Notes: generated from the letters alone by a model not told the origin. A stretch of 64,000 nt of DNA from Datisca glomerata (GCA_003255025.1 QANY01000011.1:1966123-2030122), one strand, 5' to 3'; shown: positions 1 through 11,739, counted from the first letter of the stretch. Made by a program: numbers and translations.

Positions 1-2100
1 AAATTACTCTAATCTTGATGATAATTACCAAAACATGAGATCAGAAATATTGCTAACAATCCAGTATAAGTACAAAAAACTTTTGAGTGATAGTGTCATT
101 GCAGATATCTCACGTGATCAACTAAAAGAAAACTTGAAATAGAATGGAGTTCTTATCATTTCGTGACACACTCTTTAATTTGTCACGAAACTAACATAAA
201 AAAATATTCATATCAAACAAACCTCATTATAAGGTTTTTATGTTTTAAATCTAGCATTATATACATTAGTGACAGTAATGCTACCATTCAAACTAACATT
301 TATTATATGTGTGATGAGTTCAACAAGATTTTACAAAACCAAATCTCATCGATATAGTTTTAGTGACACTTTTGGTAAAACATAACTTTCTCATATATTT
401 TCATTTGTTAAAAGATATTCATTAACAATGAAACTTCACCATCATATTTAGAAAGTTATCAAAAACTTTAATATAAATTCTCAAGTTGAACAAGCCCAAA
501 CAAATCCCTAGAATTCTCAAAACCTCTTGCTCACAACTTCACAAAAATTACAGCAAATCATATTGTTTGACAAAACTTTAGGCATATCAAATCATATCAA
601 AACTTTTCAATTTTTTTAATAGTACATAGATCCATAACTTAAAATCATGCCTGAAAAATTTCATATCAAAACGAGGTCGTTTGAATAGAGGAATTCTACT
701 CGTTTCACAAGATGTCAGAAAATATAGTTTTTTAAAATTATATTTAAAATTTTGTCTTTGTTCATGTTAACCCATTAACTCACGCACGCAATTAATCATT
801 AAAACAAACTTAAATAATTATTAGGACTAGACGTTTTATGTCACATGTGTTTAAAATCATAAAACATAAACTCTCCTATTAAAATAGTAGCTAATGCATG
901 AAACTTTTATGTGTAGGTGCATAATAGTATGTTGCATATCAATAATTCAAGGTTGGATTTCAATATTCTAAAGATATGAAAAATATCAAATTCATTTGTG
1001 ATTCGTCAATTCATCCTTAAACACTCCAATAAAAGAAAGAATAAGAAAGCTAAAGACTTTAGAGTTCCGAGAATACATAATCTCTATAAAGCAAATCATT
1101 CAAGAAGAGGCATATTAGAAGTAATATATTTTTCATATGATAAGACGTTGAACTTTGAGGAATCACACTAAAAGCATAAAAGAGATAGCTTTAGGTCTAT
1201 ACTAAAATTGATGATTTGTTCCTCTTAGGTATACATTTATATTATAGCACTAAACTAATTTCAAGAACCAAACTAAACAAAATAGATAAAAGGCTGGGGT
1301 TGACTAACCTATATATATCTTGCTTAAAACTTGAACGCTCTCTAAACACCTTGATTTTCTATTCTCGTCTTACTTAATTAGTAAAAGAGACTTAGATACT
1401 ACTGTTGTTGATGGAAAGATAAAGGAAAACCAAACAAGGTCTCATACTTGGAAGTGGCATTGTTATTGAGGGTTAAACAAAATTGTAGGCTTGATAAGTT
1501 AGGTTTGCACAGTTAGTTAAATCTTCACACCCATAACCTAGAGATCGTGGAACGCGGAACTAATGTTATTTTTCTTTCTCAGTGTGTAGGCATAATAGAA
1601 AATTCATGTACTCAGCCCAAAGTAGGCTACCTTAAAGTTGTTTAAAAAGAATGAGTGAATTGGCAATCTCTAATCTCCTAAAGATTTGCCAACAACTTAA
1701 AGCTACCATCACTTTAATCCTAATTGATGGTAAAGGGGGAAATAAAAGAGTCAAACTTTAAATCACCAAATGCTTTGACTTATGAGATAATGGAAAATTG
1801 GAGAGATCATACGGCAAAGATTTGCACTAGCAAGTTTTTGGTTGGGAAGATGAAATATCACTTTCTAATTCAATATTGTGCACAACAAATTTAAATCTAA
1901 TTGCATGATAAATAATATTATTTTGGCTAATGGAAACAATTAAGAAAATGGCTATATAGTACACAGTCAACCAACTTAAAATTTGGTAGAATCGTCATTT
2001 AGAATCAATCAAGAGGTTAGCATAAGGAGCCATCCAAAATCTAATTCCTTTCCATAAATTTTCTTTTTCTTTCCTTGAAAACTATTTACAAACTCAAATA
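1..2100. other. AT-rich stretch without a recognisable gene
   Basis: No reading frame in any of the six frames resembles a known protein; the longest is about 64 codons. The sequence is AT-rich with scattered short homopolymers. I see no terminal repeats, tRNA-like cloverleaf or tandem array. It is probably decayed repeat or spacer DNA, but I cannot place it in a family by eye. Confidence 0.6.
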
Positions 2101-2514
2101 ATCAATTTTGTTTGTCAAAGAGAAGGGGTGCAGAAACACCCCAACAGAACAAGCCCTTCATTAACCAAACAGAGAATACATAATTTCAAGGCATACCTTA
2201 GGATGAAATAACAAAGACTCAAGGTGAAGAAGGACGTCAGTAGATGCACCAGAACATCACAGTTAGGCCGGTACCTCCTTAGCACCCTTATCATCTAACA
2301 TAGACCATCTAAATCTAAGAAAAGATCTGGAAGGAGTACCAAAAGTGGAGTCTCAACCAGACAGAACTCAAGAAACCCCCTCGGCTAGCCTCGATAAAAC
2401 ATTTCCAAGAAAAACCCCCCAAAGGAGAAAACTCAGAAAAGGAAAAAGAGTACTAGCCAAAACCAATAAAAACAAACTCAGGAACTAAAACAAAAATCAG
2501 ACACCCATAAAGGA

Positions 2515-2960
2515 AGGGACTCTCTATGAACCTGATCATACCCTAAAGAACCTAAATAAGCAATATGGTGTGCAAGCACATTATAATCCCTGGAAATAAA
2601 ATGAAAGGAAAAATATCAAAAAGAAGAATAAGCAACAATAATATCTTTACCAATGGTACCAATCATAGCGTTAGAGACCAAAGCACTCTTTAATTGTGAA
2701 ATAAGGTCCAAAGAATCTGATTGAATGCACAAATAGTCACCATCATATATATTACACGCCTCCAGACCCCATCTAAAAGCCAAGCCTCATCCATCAAAGC
2801 ATTCTCGACATGATTGATCTTTTTATAACCCAGACAATAGATAGAATTGTTCGGATAGAAAAGAACCTACCTTAAACCTCCTACGTCATTCCAATAAGCA
2901 GCGTCAATCACGAGTCCTACTGATTATCCCTGGGAACCGAATCAGATAGGGCTCTAGCCA
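2515..2960 (-). pseudogene. LINE-1 ORF2 C-terminal RNase H domain (RVT_3)
   Basis: Translating the minus strand shows VIDAAYWNDVG at about 2880-2920, the start of plant LINE RNase H with its first Asp. ENALMDEAWAFRWGLEACN follows (the Glu-containing helix), then CIQSDSLDLISQL (second Asp) and SRDYNVLAHHIAYLG (the late His of the catalytic set), ending near 2520. Because the residues lie in more than one frame, this is a pseudogene. Such RNase H domains mark one lineage of plant L1 elements and degrade the RNA strand of the hybrid. LINE-2 in this window shows no obvious counterpart. Confidence 0.75.
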
Positions 2961-3108
2961 AACTCGATACATGCTTATCCACAGGACCAATCTGATTAGC
3001 CTTACCTGCACCAATCAGATTAAATTCCTCAACCTGCAAACAAGTGATACGAATTGCTCCAATAGGCTCGGCCAAACCATCCTTGAAACACATTTGGTTT
3101 CTACACTT

Positions 3109-4022
3109 TCAAATCCGCCACAACCCATAAACCACCAACTGAAAACACTCTCTAGCTGAATCTGTATGCAGAATAGAAGACGAGAAAGTAGCCCAAACCT
3201 TGAAGAACGAACTACCCTGAAATCTGGACAAATCCAGAGAAAAAGGACAACCCAACCAAAAAGCCCTAGCAAAATGACATCTAAAAAATAAATGAACATT
3301 TGATTCCGCTTCAGTGCCATTGAGCAAACAAGAAGGATCAATATTCATTCCTCTTTTGTGGAGCACCGATCTGACTGCCATAAAACCTCTAGCACACCTC
3401 CAAATAAACTCTCTAATTTTCGGGGACACCTTGACATTCCAAATACCCTTCCAAATCACACTATTATCTGCCTTGGTGCTACATTCGCCACGAGCTGATC
3501 TACACAAATCACCATTATATAGAGAGACATTGCTACTTTATATCCAGACTTAACACTCTATTGCCAATCTTTCGAATAATGCTAGACTAGAAGTTCATCA
3601 TAAGCTAATTTGCTGATAGGAATTCTCCCAATAACTTTGACATCCTCAATCAAGAATGCATCGGTTAAAACCCCCATGTCCCACTTAGAATTACTAATCA
3701 ACTCATTCACACAGCAAAAATGATTATCAGGGGGAGTAATAACATGAAAATTGATCGAATGAGGCATCCATGGATCAACCCAGATATTAATAGACCTCTC
3801 ATTACCCACTCTCCACCTCACACCATGAACCAAAATATTCTTGCCCTCCAGCAAGCTCCTCCAACCCCAAGAAGGTCTTGATCCTAGCTTAGCATTCATA
3901 AAATCACAATCCTTAAAATATTTAGCTTTCATAAATCTAGCAAGTAAACAAGGGGGATTAGACAGAATTCGCCACCCCTGCTTCGTAAGCATAGAAATAT
4001 TGTAACACATTAGATCACGCAA
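3109..4022 (-). pseudogene. LINE-1 ORF2 connection region and zf-RVT
   Basis: The frame 4022-3582 reads MLTKQGWRILSNPPCLLARF, KAKYF, GWRSLLEGKNIL and GVRWRVGNERSINIWVDPWM, the characteristic segment after plant L1 reverse transcriptases. The frame 3507-3109 carries zf-RVT (PF13966): WKGIWNVKVSPKIREFIWR, then HKRGMNIDPSCLLNGTEAES and HLFFRCHFARAFW. The first zinc cysteine pair is reduced, because the usual C-x2-C after the RG... turn is only partly kept. The two parts are separated by a frameshift or stop between 3582 and 3507. Confidence 0.85.
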
Positions 4023-4158
4023 AGCTAAACCTCCATTATCTTTACTATCTATAAGATTACTCCAAGCCGCCCAAGTGAACCCCCTTTTACTACCATTCGA
4101 ATTTCATAAGAAATTGCACATACGAATACATAAATCATCAAGCAATGTAACCAAAAAT

Positions 4159-5358
4159 TTAAAGCAGGTAATGGCATACCCAGCACGTCATGACCAGCAT
4201 CAGACAAATATCTTTCAGACCAACCAGCAACGTATTATTAACTTTATCTTTAATCTCATTAAATAACTTGAGTTTCGACAAACCAAAATTAGATTCCAGA
4301 CCCAAGTATTTACCCAGATCATTGATATGCCTCATATTCAGACAACCATCCAATTCATTCTTAAGCTCCAAAGAAACACGTTTACTAAAGACAGTGCATC
4401 TTTTCTCAAAGTTAATAGATTGACCAGAAGCCATACCATAACAATTCAGAATAGACAAGATTTTTCTAAGCTCTCCTCTATTATCTCTACAAAATAAAAG
4501 CAAATCATCTACAAAGAAAAGATGAGAGATAGAAGGACCCTACCTAGAAGCCTTACAACCATGAATCTTCCCCTCTCCTCATCACGATAAAGTAAAGAAG
4601 ACAGAACCTCAGCACACAAGATAAACATGAAAGGAGAAAGCAGATCTTCTTGCCTAGTACCTCTTTCAGGCCTAAAAGTCTCAGAAACATCACCATTAAT
4701 TAACATATGAAAAGTCACAGAAAAGATACAAGAATATATCCATCTACACCATTTATCAGAAAAATTCAACCTCTTAAGAGTTCGCATAATAAAATTCCAC
4801 TCCACTATATCATATGCTTTGGACATATCCAATTTCAATTCAGCATCTCTTCTACCTTTAATCGATTTATAAGAATATTGTCTCCAATCCATCAGCCTTG
4901 AATGAATGCACATTGAGACGGGTTAATAATTTTATTCATCACCAATCTAATTTTATTAGTCAGTATTTTTGAAATGATTTTATATGAAACATTACAAAGA
5001 CTAATAGGTCTAAGATTAGCCAGAAAAACATGATTGGAACCTTAGGAATAAGAACAATCAACGTCTCATTCAGAGATCCATGCAAAATAACATATTTAAA
5101 AAACTCCCAGGCCATCTTAAACAAATCATAAGCCACAATATCTTTGAATTGATGATAAAAACTGGCATTGAAACCATTCAAACCTGGAGATTTAGTCGAA
5201 TTAATGTCCACCAAAGCTGCATCAAATTTGGCTCTTTCAAAATCCTTCTCCAATTGCATACAATCCTCGGCATCAAGCTTAGGAATCAAACCCTGTAGAG
5301 CATCATCAATATTGAGAGGATTAGAGGTCTTAAATAAATCCTTAAAATACTCCACCAT
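4159..5358 (-). pseudogene. LINE-1 ORF2 reverse transcriptase domain
   Basis: Three consecutive minus-strand frames (5358-4960, 4913-4509, 4503-4159) carry RVT_1. Visible motifs are FKDLFKTSNP, SPGLNGFNASFYHQF (fingers), LDMSKAYDIVEWNF (motif A with the catalytic Asp), RGTRQEDLLSPFMFIL (motif B; usually RQGDPLSP) and ISHLFFVDDLLLFCR (motif C) around 4504-4530. FVDD replaces the more common FADD/YADD. After it come SGQSINFEK and a KYLGL motif, as in other plant L1 elements. At least two frameshifts separate the parts. The enzyme would reverse-transcribe the element's own RNA at the nicked target; this copy cannot make it intact. Confidence 0.9.
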
Positions 5359-5671
5359 CTACCCTCTTTGTTTTCCAACCCATGAAGACGATTTAGTCTG
5401 CCTGGAAACTTGACCTTAGTATGAAAAAAATTTGAATTCTGATCACCTTCACACATTTACTATAGACACGAACAATCTCTCCAGAATTTTTCTTCTTCAT
5501 CACTGGCCTGATTAAGCAAAAATTTAGTACTACGAATCTTCTCTAAATTAACCTCCTCATCCCCATGGAGAATCTCAAGTTGTTTCTCAAGCTTAGACAT
5601 CAAAACCTCTGAGTTTGCAGATTGTACGTTCATTTCTTCTCCATTTAAGCACCCTCTCTCCTTAACCTTTT

Positions 5672-6507
5672 TTATCTAGCAGGAAAACGATCTAAATTAT
5701 TAGAACCCGAACACCCCATCCAACCTTTTTCCACCGCATCCTTACATCCATCAAAAGTGGCCCAACGTCTATCATATCTAAAAATAGGCTTCCACTTATT
5801 AAAGTTTTGACCTAAGTTAAGAATAAAAGCTATGTGATCCGAACCCCCAAGAACAGTATACATCGGCTTAGCTTCCAGATAGATATCAAGCCATTTTGAG
5901 TTAGCAAGACATCGATCTAAACGTTCTTTAATAAGCGCCCCATTCACCCTTTTATTCATCCACGTAAAAGTGATAGCAACATAACCCAAGTCGATAAGGT
6001 CAGCATTCGAGATGAAAGAATTAAAAGCATCTATAGAACTTCAATTTCTGATATTATTACCCCATTTTCAGAACTGTTTGAAATAGAATTAAAATCACCA
6101 ATTAACAGACAAGTTTGATCAGCCAAAATTAATCAATTCAGCATTAACTCCCATTGACTTAACCTCTCTGATTTAGCAGTACTAGCATAAATACCAATAA
6201 AATCTCCAACAACAATTTTATGCGTATCGTTAATGACTGCCTCAACTAAAAAATCACCATACTTAGCCACCATCACAAGATTGTACACACTCCACATTAA
6301 AGCAATACCACTACTTAAATCAATCGGATCAACTGTGAGATAAAATTGCATCCCTAATTTACATTTTAATTTTTCCAAATGCCCATTTTTATTCTTCGTT
6401 TCAAATAAAGCCAACACATCTAGGGAGTGAAGCTTAAAAAGCTTCTTAAGCGATTGAACCATCAGGCAGTTCCCTACACCCTGACAGTTCCAAGCAACGA
6501 GCTTCAT
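5672..6507 (-). pseudogene. LINE-1 ORF2 endonuclease domain
   Basis: ORF2 appears to start at 6507 with MKLVAWNCQGVGN, the standard start of plant L1 endonucleases (exonuclease-endonuclease-phosphatase fold), which nick target DNA to prime reverse transcription. Family hallmarks appear in order: WNCQG (Asn), LFETK (Glu), a GDFN-like motif near 6080-6100 in a shifted frame, TWMNKR and GGSDHIAF (Asp-His). The frame is open from 6507 to 6133, is then broken, and resumes at 5989-5672. Catalytic residues therefore survive although the reading frame does not. The Met at 6507 is chosen because MK(L/I) immediately before the WN motif is the family start. Confidence 0.85.
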
Positions 6508-7180
6508 TGGTCACCTTGGGATCATTTTTGGCGGGCTTCCTCCACCAAACTAAAAGAATCATCATCAAATTTTCCTACGTTTATCCTCCAAAGAAACATT
6601 ATCCGAGATAGAATTAAAACTCATTTGTACTTGCATAAAAGATCTCTTTGAACCATCCCCCTTCAATTGCGACCCACTAGGCAAGCCTTTTTTCTTTTTA
6701 CCATTCCTCTAGATCTTGGCCTTGATGGGCATCCTTGGGATAATTGGACCTAAGTCAAAAGGATCAAATAGGCCTAAAGAGCTCCCCAACATGCGTTGGA
6801 TTTATTATACCCCTATCTATAATATCAACATCCACCAATATATCCTGGCCGTTCATTTCACCTACTCTCTAATTTGTTCCCCTAACCGCCTCATCTCTAT
6901 TAAAATTAAAAACACCTTTCTTATCCAATCCCAACCCTTTCTCTCTCACCTGATGAAAACCCTTCTACATTTATCTCCTTTGCACATTCTTCCTTATTAA
7001 CACCCATAACTTTCACTGGCTGTTCATTTCCAAGGATAACCTTGGATTTAATTTTATCTAATTCCCATAACTGCCATAGGTTTGGCTCCTCCTTGCTTGC
7101 CGCCAAAATCAGAGTCCCTTCTCCCTCCTCACGCCGGCCGAACTCTCCTCATCGGACCAACTCTACTTCTTCGGTGATGC

Positions 7181-7515
7181 TCAGCTACTGTAACTATGTT
7201 CAGGTAAAATTTCAGACCCATGAATATGCCACTTCAGACTACTAAAATTCTTCCTGAAGCTAGACGGGGAAGCCCTTATTGAGTCACCATATCTCTCCTC
7301 ACCAAAGCCCGATAATTCCATTTCCATACGTCTCTCTGAACACAGTCCAAATTCATGACCAATTCTTCCACAAAAATGATAGAATTTTGGAAGACGTTCA
7401 TATTTAAACTGAACCCACACCATTGAACCATTGTTATTCAAAATAGAACCTCTCAGTAATGGTTTAGATAAATCAACTAAGACTCTGGTTCTTATGAATT
7501 TTCTCTGCTCAATAC
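7181..7515 (-). pseudogene. LINE-1 ORF1 fragment (DUF4283 / zf-CCHC_4 region)
   Basis: The minus-strand frame reads RTRVLVDLSKPLLRG..., then WVQFKYERLPKFYHFCGRIG and HEFGLC. This is the end of the DUF4283-like RNA-binding region followed by the CX2CX4HX4C knuckle of plant LINE ORF1 (zf-CCHC_4). The knuckle cysteines and histidine (C-x2-C...H...C) are present. Upstream coding sequence is missing because the element is 5'-truncated. Further frames down to about 6510 (around 6921-7106, with K/E-rich residues) are probably the divergent ORF1 tail joining ORF2. ORF1 proteins bind the element RNA in the ribonucleoprotein particle. The assignment rests on the knuckle and the preceding YERLP motif. 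Confidence 0.8.
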
Positions 7516-7520
7516 CGGGG

Positions 7521-7924
7521 AATTTCTGGGTTTAATGTGATTTTAAAAAAAAATGGAAATAAGGTAGTTTTGAAACTAATTCCAAAACTAAGGTAGACTT
7601 GGCCACGTTGGAAGACGTCTTTTATAAAAATGACTTCCAGTTGGAAAAAGTCATCTTTACAAAAGACGCCTTCAGTACAGTAGTTGGCACCTGGATACAA
7701 AAATCATCAACAACCTAACCTGCATACAAAAATCATCCATCCTGCAAAACGTTTTATGACTTTACCACACACATTCTCAATGAACAGCATACATTTTTAG
7801 CAAATTTTATGACTTTACATTTTATATTTTTCTACAAAAATCCAAATACAAAAAAGATAAATCAATCACGTTCTGCACGGTGGTCATCTTCTCATTCTTC
7901 TTGGGCGTCTTTCATATGTCTATA
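7521..7924. other. Gene-free stretch between LINE-1 and the PMD pseudogene
   Basis: No coding similarity seen. The stretch begins with a short A-run just past the LINE-1 break. It contains two imperfect copies of a GGAAGACGTCTT / AAGACGCCTTC motif in opposite orientation (about 7608-7675), which could pair. It may be the 3' untranslated part of the PMD element to its right. Confidence 0.4.
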
Positions 7925-9440
7925 ATTGAGTTACTTGTGATTATGGACCTTCCTCCATAATAGTTGCTACACTTTCTTCCTCTACAATAAGCGCGGGTCG
8001 TCCTCCACAATATGTGAGTCTTCATCCACAATAGAAGCATTTTCCACAATAGGTGAGTTTTGAGCACGTCTTCTACCCCCTCCTCTAAAAGCACCAGCTC
8101 GTCCTCCTATACGCCGTTGAGGTTGATGAAATAGTTCAAAAGTGGAACCAAGTTAAGTCACTGACTCATCTCCAAATGAATAAAAGATCAGCGACGTGTA
8201 TGTCTCTTGCTGAGACATAAATGGTTCGTCTCGAGGCATGTGTGATTCTTGTTGTCTTTTTTGAGATGAGATGTACACTACATGCATTCGGGACAAAGGA
8301 GCTTAAAAAGTCACATTCGCTTGTCTTATTGCTTGTGCGGCTGTCTCACACACATTACAGATTCGAGGCATTACCCAAGACGGCTCAGTATTATCAAGTG
8401 TCAAATTGTTAATATTGTCCAGACTCTCTGTCTGCATAGATAAAAAAAATATTATATAAGTCACTTATTAAATGGCCATATAAGCTTATTAATTACATAA
8501 ATTAATAAAAAATTGCTATTAAATCATATAACTCTCCCTGTTGAGTTATGTATCTCCGTGTGATTCTCTGATACCTTAACATATATGAGTTGTCATATCC
8601 ATGTTCATCCATGTTCCCCACAACGATTTGTCTCCTAAGCTCATCACATCTCTCAATGTATGTCTGATGTTGGATTTCCCAATTTAGTTCATTTCTCCCT
8701 CTTAATTCACTATCATTCAACCGTCTTTCGGTGTCACATGGCTCGGGCACACGTTGAATCATACTGAATTATTTTAAAACAAGATCTGGTTGATACCATT
8801 CCACTATATGAAAGCAAATAAGGGGAGAGACAAACTCCCATATATCTCCGTGCATGATGCAGTATTCAGAAAGTATATGAATAATAACATTATAAGGTTG
8901 TAATATAACCTATTAAAACCATATTATAAGTAATATGACAAAACCCGAGTATTACATATGTTATAAATAAAAATCATAGTATTACCTGATCTGGAGTTTG
9001 TTTGTCTAATGCAAATTGATACACTTCAAGAACATGTGTGGAGCTCTCTGTGAGACTAAAAATATCTATCCATCTATGATATAAATTGCACAGTTAAATA
9101 CATGCATACACATATAATAATCAAATGAGTTGACTTACCGTATACCCAAATAAAGAGGTGGCATTGGAAGTCCATCTTCCTCGACATTATCATGTCTCGC
9201 CTGTTGCAACCTCACTTGTGCCAAATGTGAAAATTGGTCATATGCCCATAATTGCAGTAATACTAGTGGGCCAGTAATATCATAAGTATTTTTATGGTTG
9301 ACTTTGGACATCTCCCTATACAACCATGCAAGGCATGCACTACCCCAACTATACTAACCAGCCTCAGTAAAATCTTCTAGTAAGGAAATAACATCAAATG
9401 CACCTTTATATTTGACTTATCACAAAAAAGGGTACCTCCG
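7925..9440 (-). pseudogene. Plant mobile domain (PMD / MAIN-like) gene, disrupted
   Basis: Plant mobile domain (PF10536) proteins include MAIN and MAIL1 and many copies carried by transposons. On the minus strand the frame from about 9440 reads EDFTEAG*YSWGSACLAWLYREMSK, then TYDITGPLVLLQLWAYDQF, the core PMD signature with one stop. A short exon near 9070-8987 reads HVLEVYQFALDKQTPDQ and ends at a CAG|GTAATA donor. The next exon (about 8860-8502) reads WEFVSPLICFHIVEWYQPD... and DNSYMLRYQRITRRYI. A final exon begins after TCTATGCAG at 8431 and stays in one frame, with two internal stops, to RRIGGRAGAFRGGGRRR and a stop at 7982. The intron structure is therefore preserved, which argues for a DNA-borne copy and not a retrocopy. 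The N-terminal part was not found. The gene lies directly inside a CACTA terminus and reads away from it. Its function is unproven; family members act in the nucleus. Confidence 0.8.
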
Positions 9441-9544
9441 ATAGGTTGTAGATAAAAATGTACTAAGTCAAATATTACATTGAATTACATAAAAATGTAC
9501 TAAGTCAAATATTATGAGTCATTCGAAGATTGTTAGAAATTATG

Positions 9545-9901
9545 CTTTTTTTTTAATTAAAGAGGGTGAAGAAGACGACGGGGAGTTGGTGCCCCATCGT
9601 CTGTGATAAATAATATGACGGGCCTCAGAGCCATGTTGTTTTAGTCTTAGATACGATGAGGTCTCTCTGTCCTATCATTTTGACAAATATGACGGGGTTT
9701 CCATACCCCGTCATTGTAGTTCAGAAAGTAGATGATTTTACGATGGGTGCTCGACACCCCATCATTTTACTGTCTTCAAATAAGATGGGGCTTTCAGCAA
9801 CCATCATAGAAAAATACTACTTCTTTTTAGATGGTGAGTTTGATCAGCCCCGTCGTCGCTGTTTTTGACGCGCATCGTGAAAAACCATATTTGTAGTAGT
9901 G
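9545..9901 (-). mobile_element. CACTA (En/Spm) terminus with subterminal repeats
   Basis: The sequence ends at 9901 in ...TTTGTAGTAGTG, whose complement CACTACTACAAATATGG matches the terminus of the CACTA element at 17307 (CACTATTACAAATCTGA). Between 9560 and 9860 there are about six short units with GACGGGG on one side and CCCCRTC on the other. These are the same subterminal units as at 17350-17680, in opposite orientation. Homology between the two ends stops at the same TTTAATTAAA point (about 9545 and 17697). I found no partner terminus to the left, so this is either a truncated element or one end of a non-autonomous element that includes the PMD gene. Confidence 0.8.
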
Positions 9902-10485
9902 AGTGATTTAATAATTCTTGAAAGATAATTTAACCAGGAGGTCTACAAGGAAGATCTACTGTCTCGTTCTCACCAAGGAAGTGATGTACATCACCCGGAA
10001 GCGTGTTGGTGAATTCTCAGAAACTCTGTAAATTTAGCTTCATTTCTAACCCTGGGGATGAAATGAGAAGAAATGGTTTCCTCGTTCATTATTTTGAAAA
10101 AGAAAAGAAGGAAGATGAAGAAGAAAGAAAAAAAGAATAGAGAAAATGAGGAGGAACTTACAACAAAGAAAACAAAAGGATGAATAAATGACGAATACAT
10201 GAGTGTTATAAATAAGACATGAACTTGAAATAGAATATAAATTAACTCAAATCTAGGTGGATTGAAAGCTCATGGAAAATGTGCTAAAATGAAAAGGAAT
10301 GGAAAATGAACATTCGCAACTAGGATGACTGTTGGCTGATGCCGCTGTCGTCAAAAGAATGTCTGGAAAATATGTGCACACATCTCCAAACGACACAGAC
10401 AGACGAAGCGTTAAAAAGCGTCAGCTTTAAAAAGAAAGTAATTATGCTTATTTTACATCAACGAATGAACTTCGTAGAGTGTAAT
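9902..10485. other. Gene-free stretch right of the CACTA end
   Basis: No recognisable gene. A minus-strand frame at 9991-10200 is mostly a Phe/Ser-rich translation of an A/G-rich run (about 10090-10150) and is probably spurious. Its end, NEAKFTEFLRIHQHAS, could be the relic of an exon but matches nothing I know. Confidence 0.4.
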
Positions 10486-10705
10486 GGGGCCAATGACCAG
10501 TGTATTTATGTTATTGTGTACACGTGGCCCCATAACATAAATACACTGGTCATTGTTGTTTCAGCCAATGACCAATATATTTATGTTATGGGGCCAATGA
10601 CCAGTGTATTTATGTTATTGTGTACACGTGGCCCCATAACATAAAAACACTGGTCATTGTTGTTTCAGCCAATGACCAATATATTTATGTTATGGGGCCA
10701 ATGAC
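10486..10705. repeat. 104-bp tandem repeat, each unit a long palindrome
   Basis: The block starting GGGGCCAATGACCAG recurs at 10486 and 10590, and the start of a third copy is at 10694. The spacing is exactly 104 bp. Inside the first unit, AATGACCAGTGTATTTATG and its reverse complement form a perfect 23-bp arm pair around a 17-base loop; in the second unit the arm has one change. The adjoining copy (AATGACCAATATATTTATG) can pair with the same arm in a second way. The near-identity of the units suggests recent duplication. Confidence 0.9.
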
Positions 10706-10712
10706 CTCAACA

Positions 10713-11719
10713 AGGGGGGCCCTGGTAAAACGTTGAGGATCATAATAAGGGAGGCCTCAGCAAAATGTCGAGGCTCTCAACAACGGAGGCCTCGAAAAAA
10801 CACCGAGGCTCACAAGAAAGGAGGCTACCAAGAGAAGAAGCATCAATAATGATCAAGCACCTGATCTGAAACCAAGGGGACTCACTAGCAGAATATCACC
10901 AGGGTGGAGATAAGGTCTCATTAGAATCTAAGACTATAATGGCCAAAGCAGGCCACTTCAAACGCTTAAGTCTTTAAAAGACCCTTGAGAGAAGAGAGAC
11001 TAAGGCCGAATCAACCTCACTATGGTAGTCTGGGATTGGCCAAGGTGCGAATCCCGCCGACGACACAGTATGTCATCGGTCGCATTAATCGTGTCCTAAC
11101 CAACCAGAAGCTTATGCGGATAGCATAAGTACCGGACACCTCAAACTATGTACTAATAAGTCTGACCATAGCAGAGCATTTAATGCTGAAGAGCCAATAA
11201 TTGAACTTCAAGCCTCTACATCATGGTACAATAATAGCTGAACTAACTTATGACATCATCCCTCATAAGATCATACCCTTAACGTACCAATAAGTTGAGG
11301 CCAAGGACTGGAGGCATTTTGGAGGAAAACCCCCATTGGAGGAACATAATAAGTTGAAATGCTATTGGAGGTTTAAGAATAAATCATATAATGTCTCAAA
11401 CCCCAATCAAACAAGCTCACACTATAAACAGGTGGGACATCATGGTGGAAGGTATACAATCAATCCCTACATAACGCCTTTTACTTCATCATTTCCAATT
11501 AAACTCCTACTGATCTAACTTAAGCTTCAGAGGTACAACAAGGAGACCACCCCCAGAATTTGGTCACCTAGTTGTCTTCCCCCCATTATAGGTTTCGAAG
11601 GACAAGATCCAAGGATGAAGTCTCCTCCTTTTTCTCCCCAATATCATTGATGTCATCATTCCTTTTATTTAACCATATCACGATTCAATCAACCAATAAT
11701 CTAAACTTCTCTAAACACA
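10713..11719 (+). repeat. Gypsy-1 5' LTR (left end missing)
   Basis: The LTR end is set at 11719 (...CTAAACACA), just before the PBS-like sequence. Its left part (10713-10840) holds three or four GAGGCCTCNGCAAAATGNCGAGGCTC units. These are the reverse complement of the array at 58565-58870 in the gypsy-4 LTR, so the two elements belong to related families in opposite orientation. A TATA-like CACTATAAACAGG lies at about 11417-11429. No TG start is visible. Confidence 0.65.
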
Positions 11720-11739
11720 TTTGGCATTGTTTGAGGGGA
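11720..11739 (+). other. Gypsy-1 primer binding site, degenerate
   Basis: TTTGGCATTGTTTGAGGGGA directly follows the LTR end. Plant Ty3/gypsy elements often have TTGGCGCCGTCTGTGGGGA here, where a tRNA 3' end primes minus-strand synthesis. Several bases have drifted. Confidence 0.6.

Larger units (their letters stand above)
2100..7520 (-). mobile_element. LINE-1: L1-type non-LTR retrotransposon, 5'-truncated and degenerate
   Basis: Reading the minus strand from 7520 down gives the domain order of a plant L1 element: the C-terminal half of ORF1 with a zinc knuckle, then ORF2 with apurinic-like endonuclease, reverse transcriptase, zf-RVT and a C-terminal RNase H domain. A 3' untranslated region runs from about 2515 to 2100. 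The 5' end stops abruptly inside ORF1 near 7515-7520, next to unrelated sequence, as expected from incomplete reverse transcription. ORF2 is broken by several frameshifts and stops, so the copy is dead. The 3' end is uncertain, because only a weak T-rich run (about 2060-2080) could be the tail on this strand. I could not find target-site duplications. Confidence 0.9.

Noticed and set aside
10486..10705. CRISPR-like array
   Set aside because: Only two to three units of 104 bp with no variable spacers, in a plant genome.
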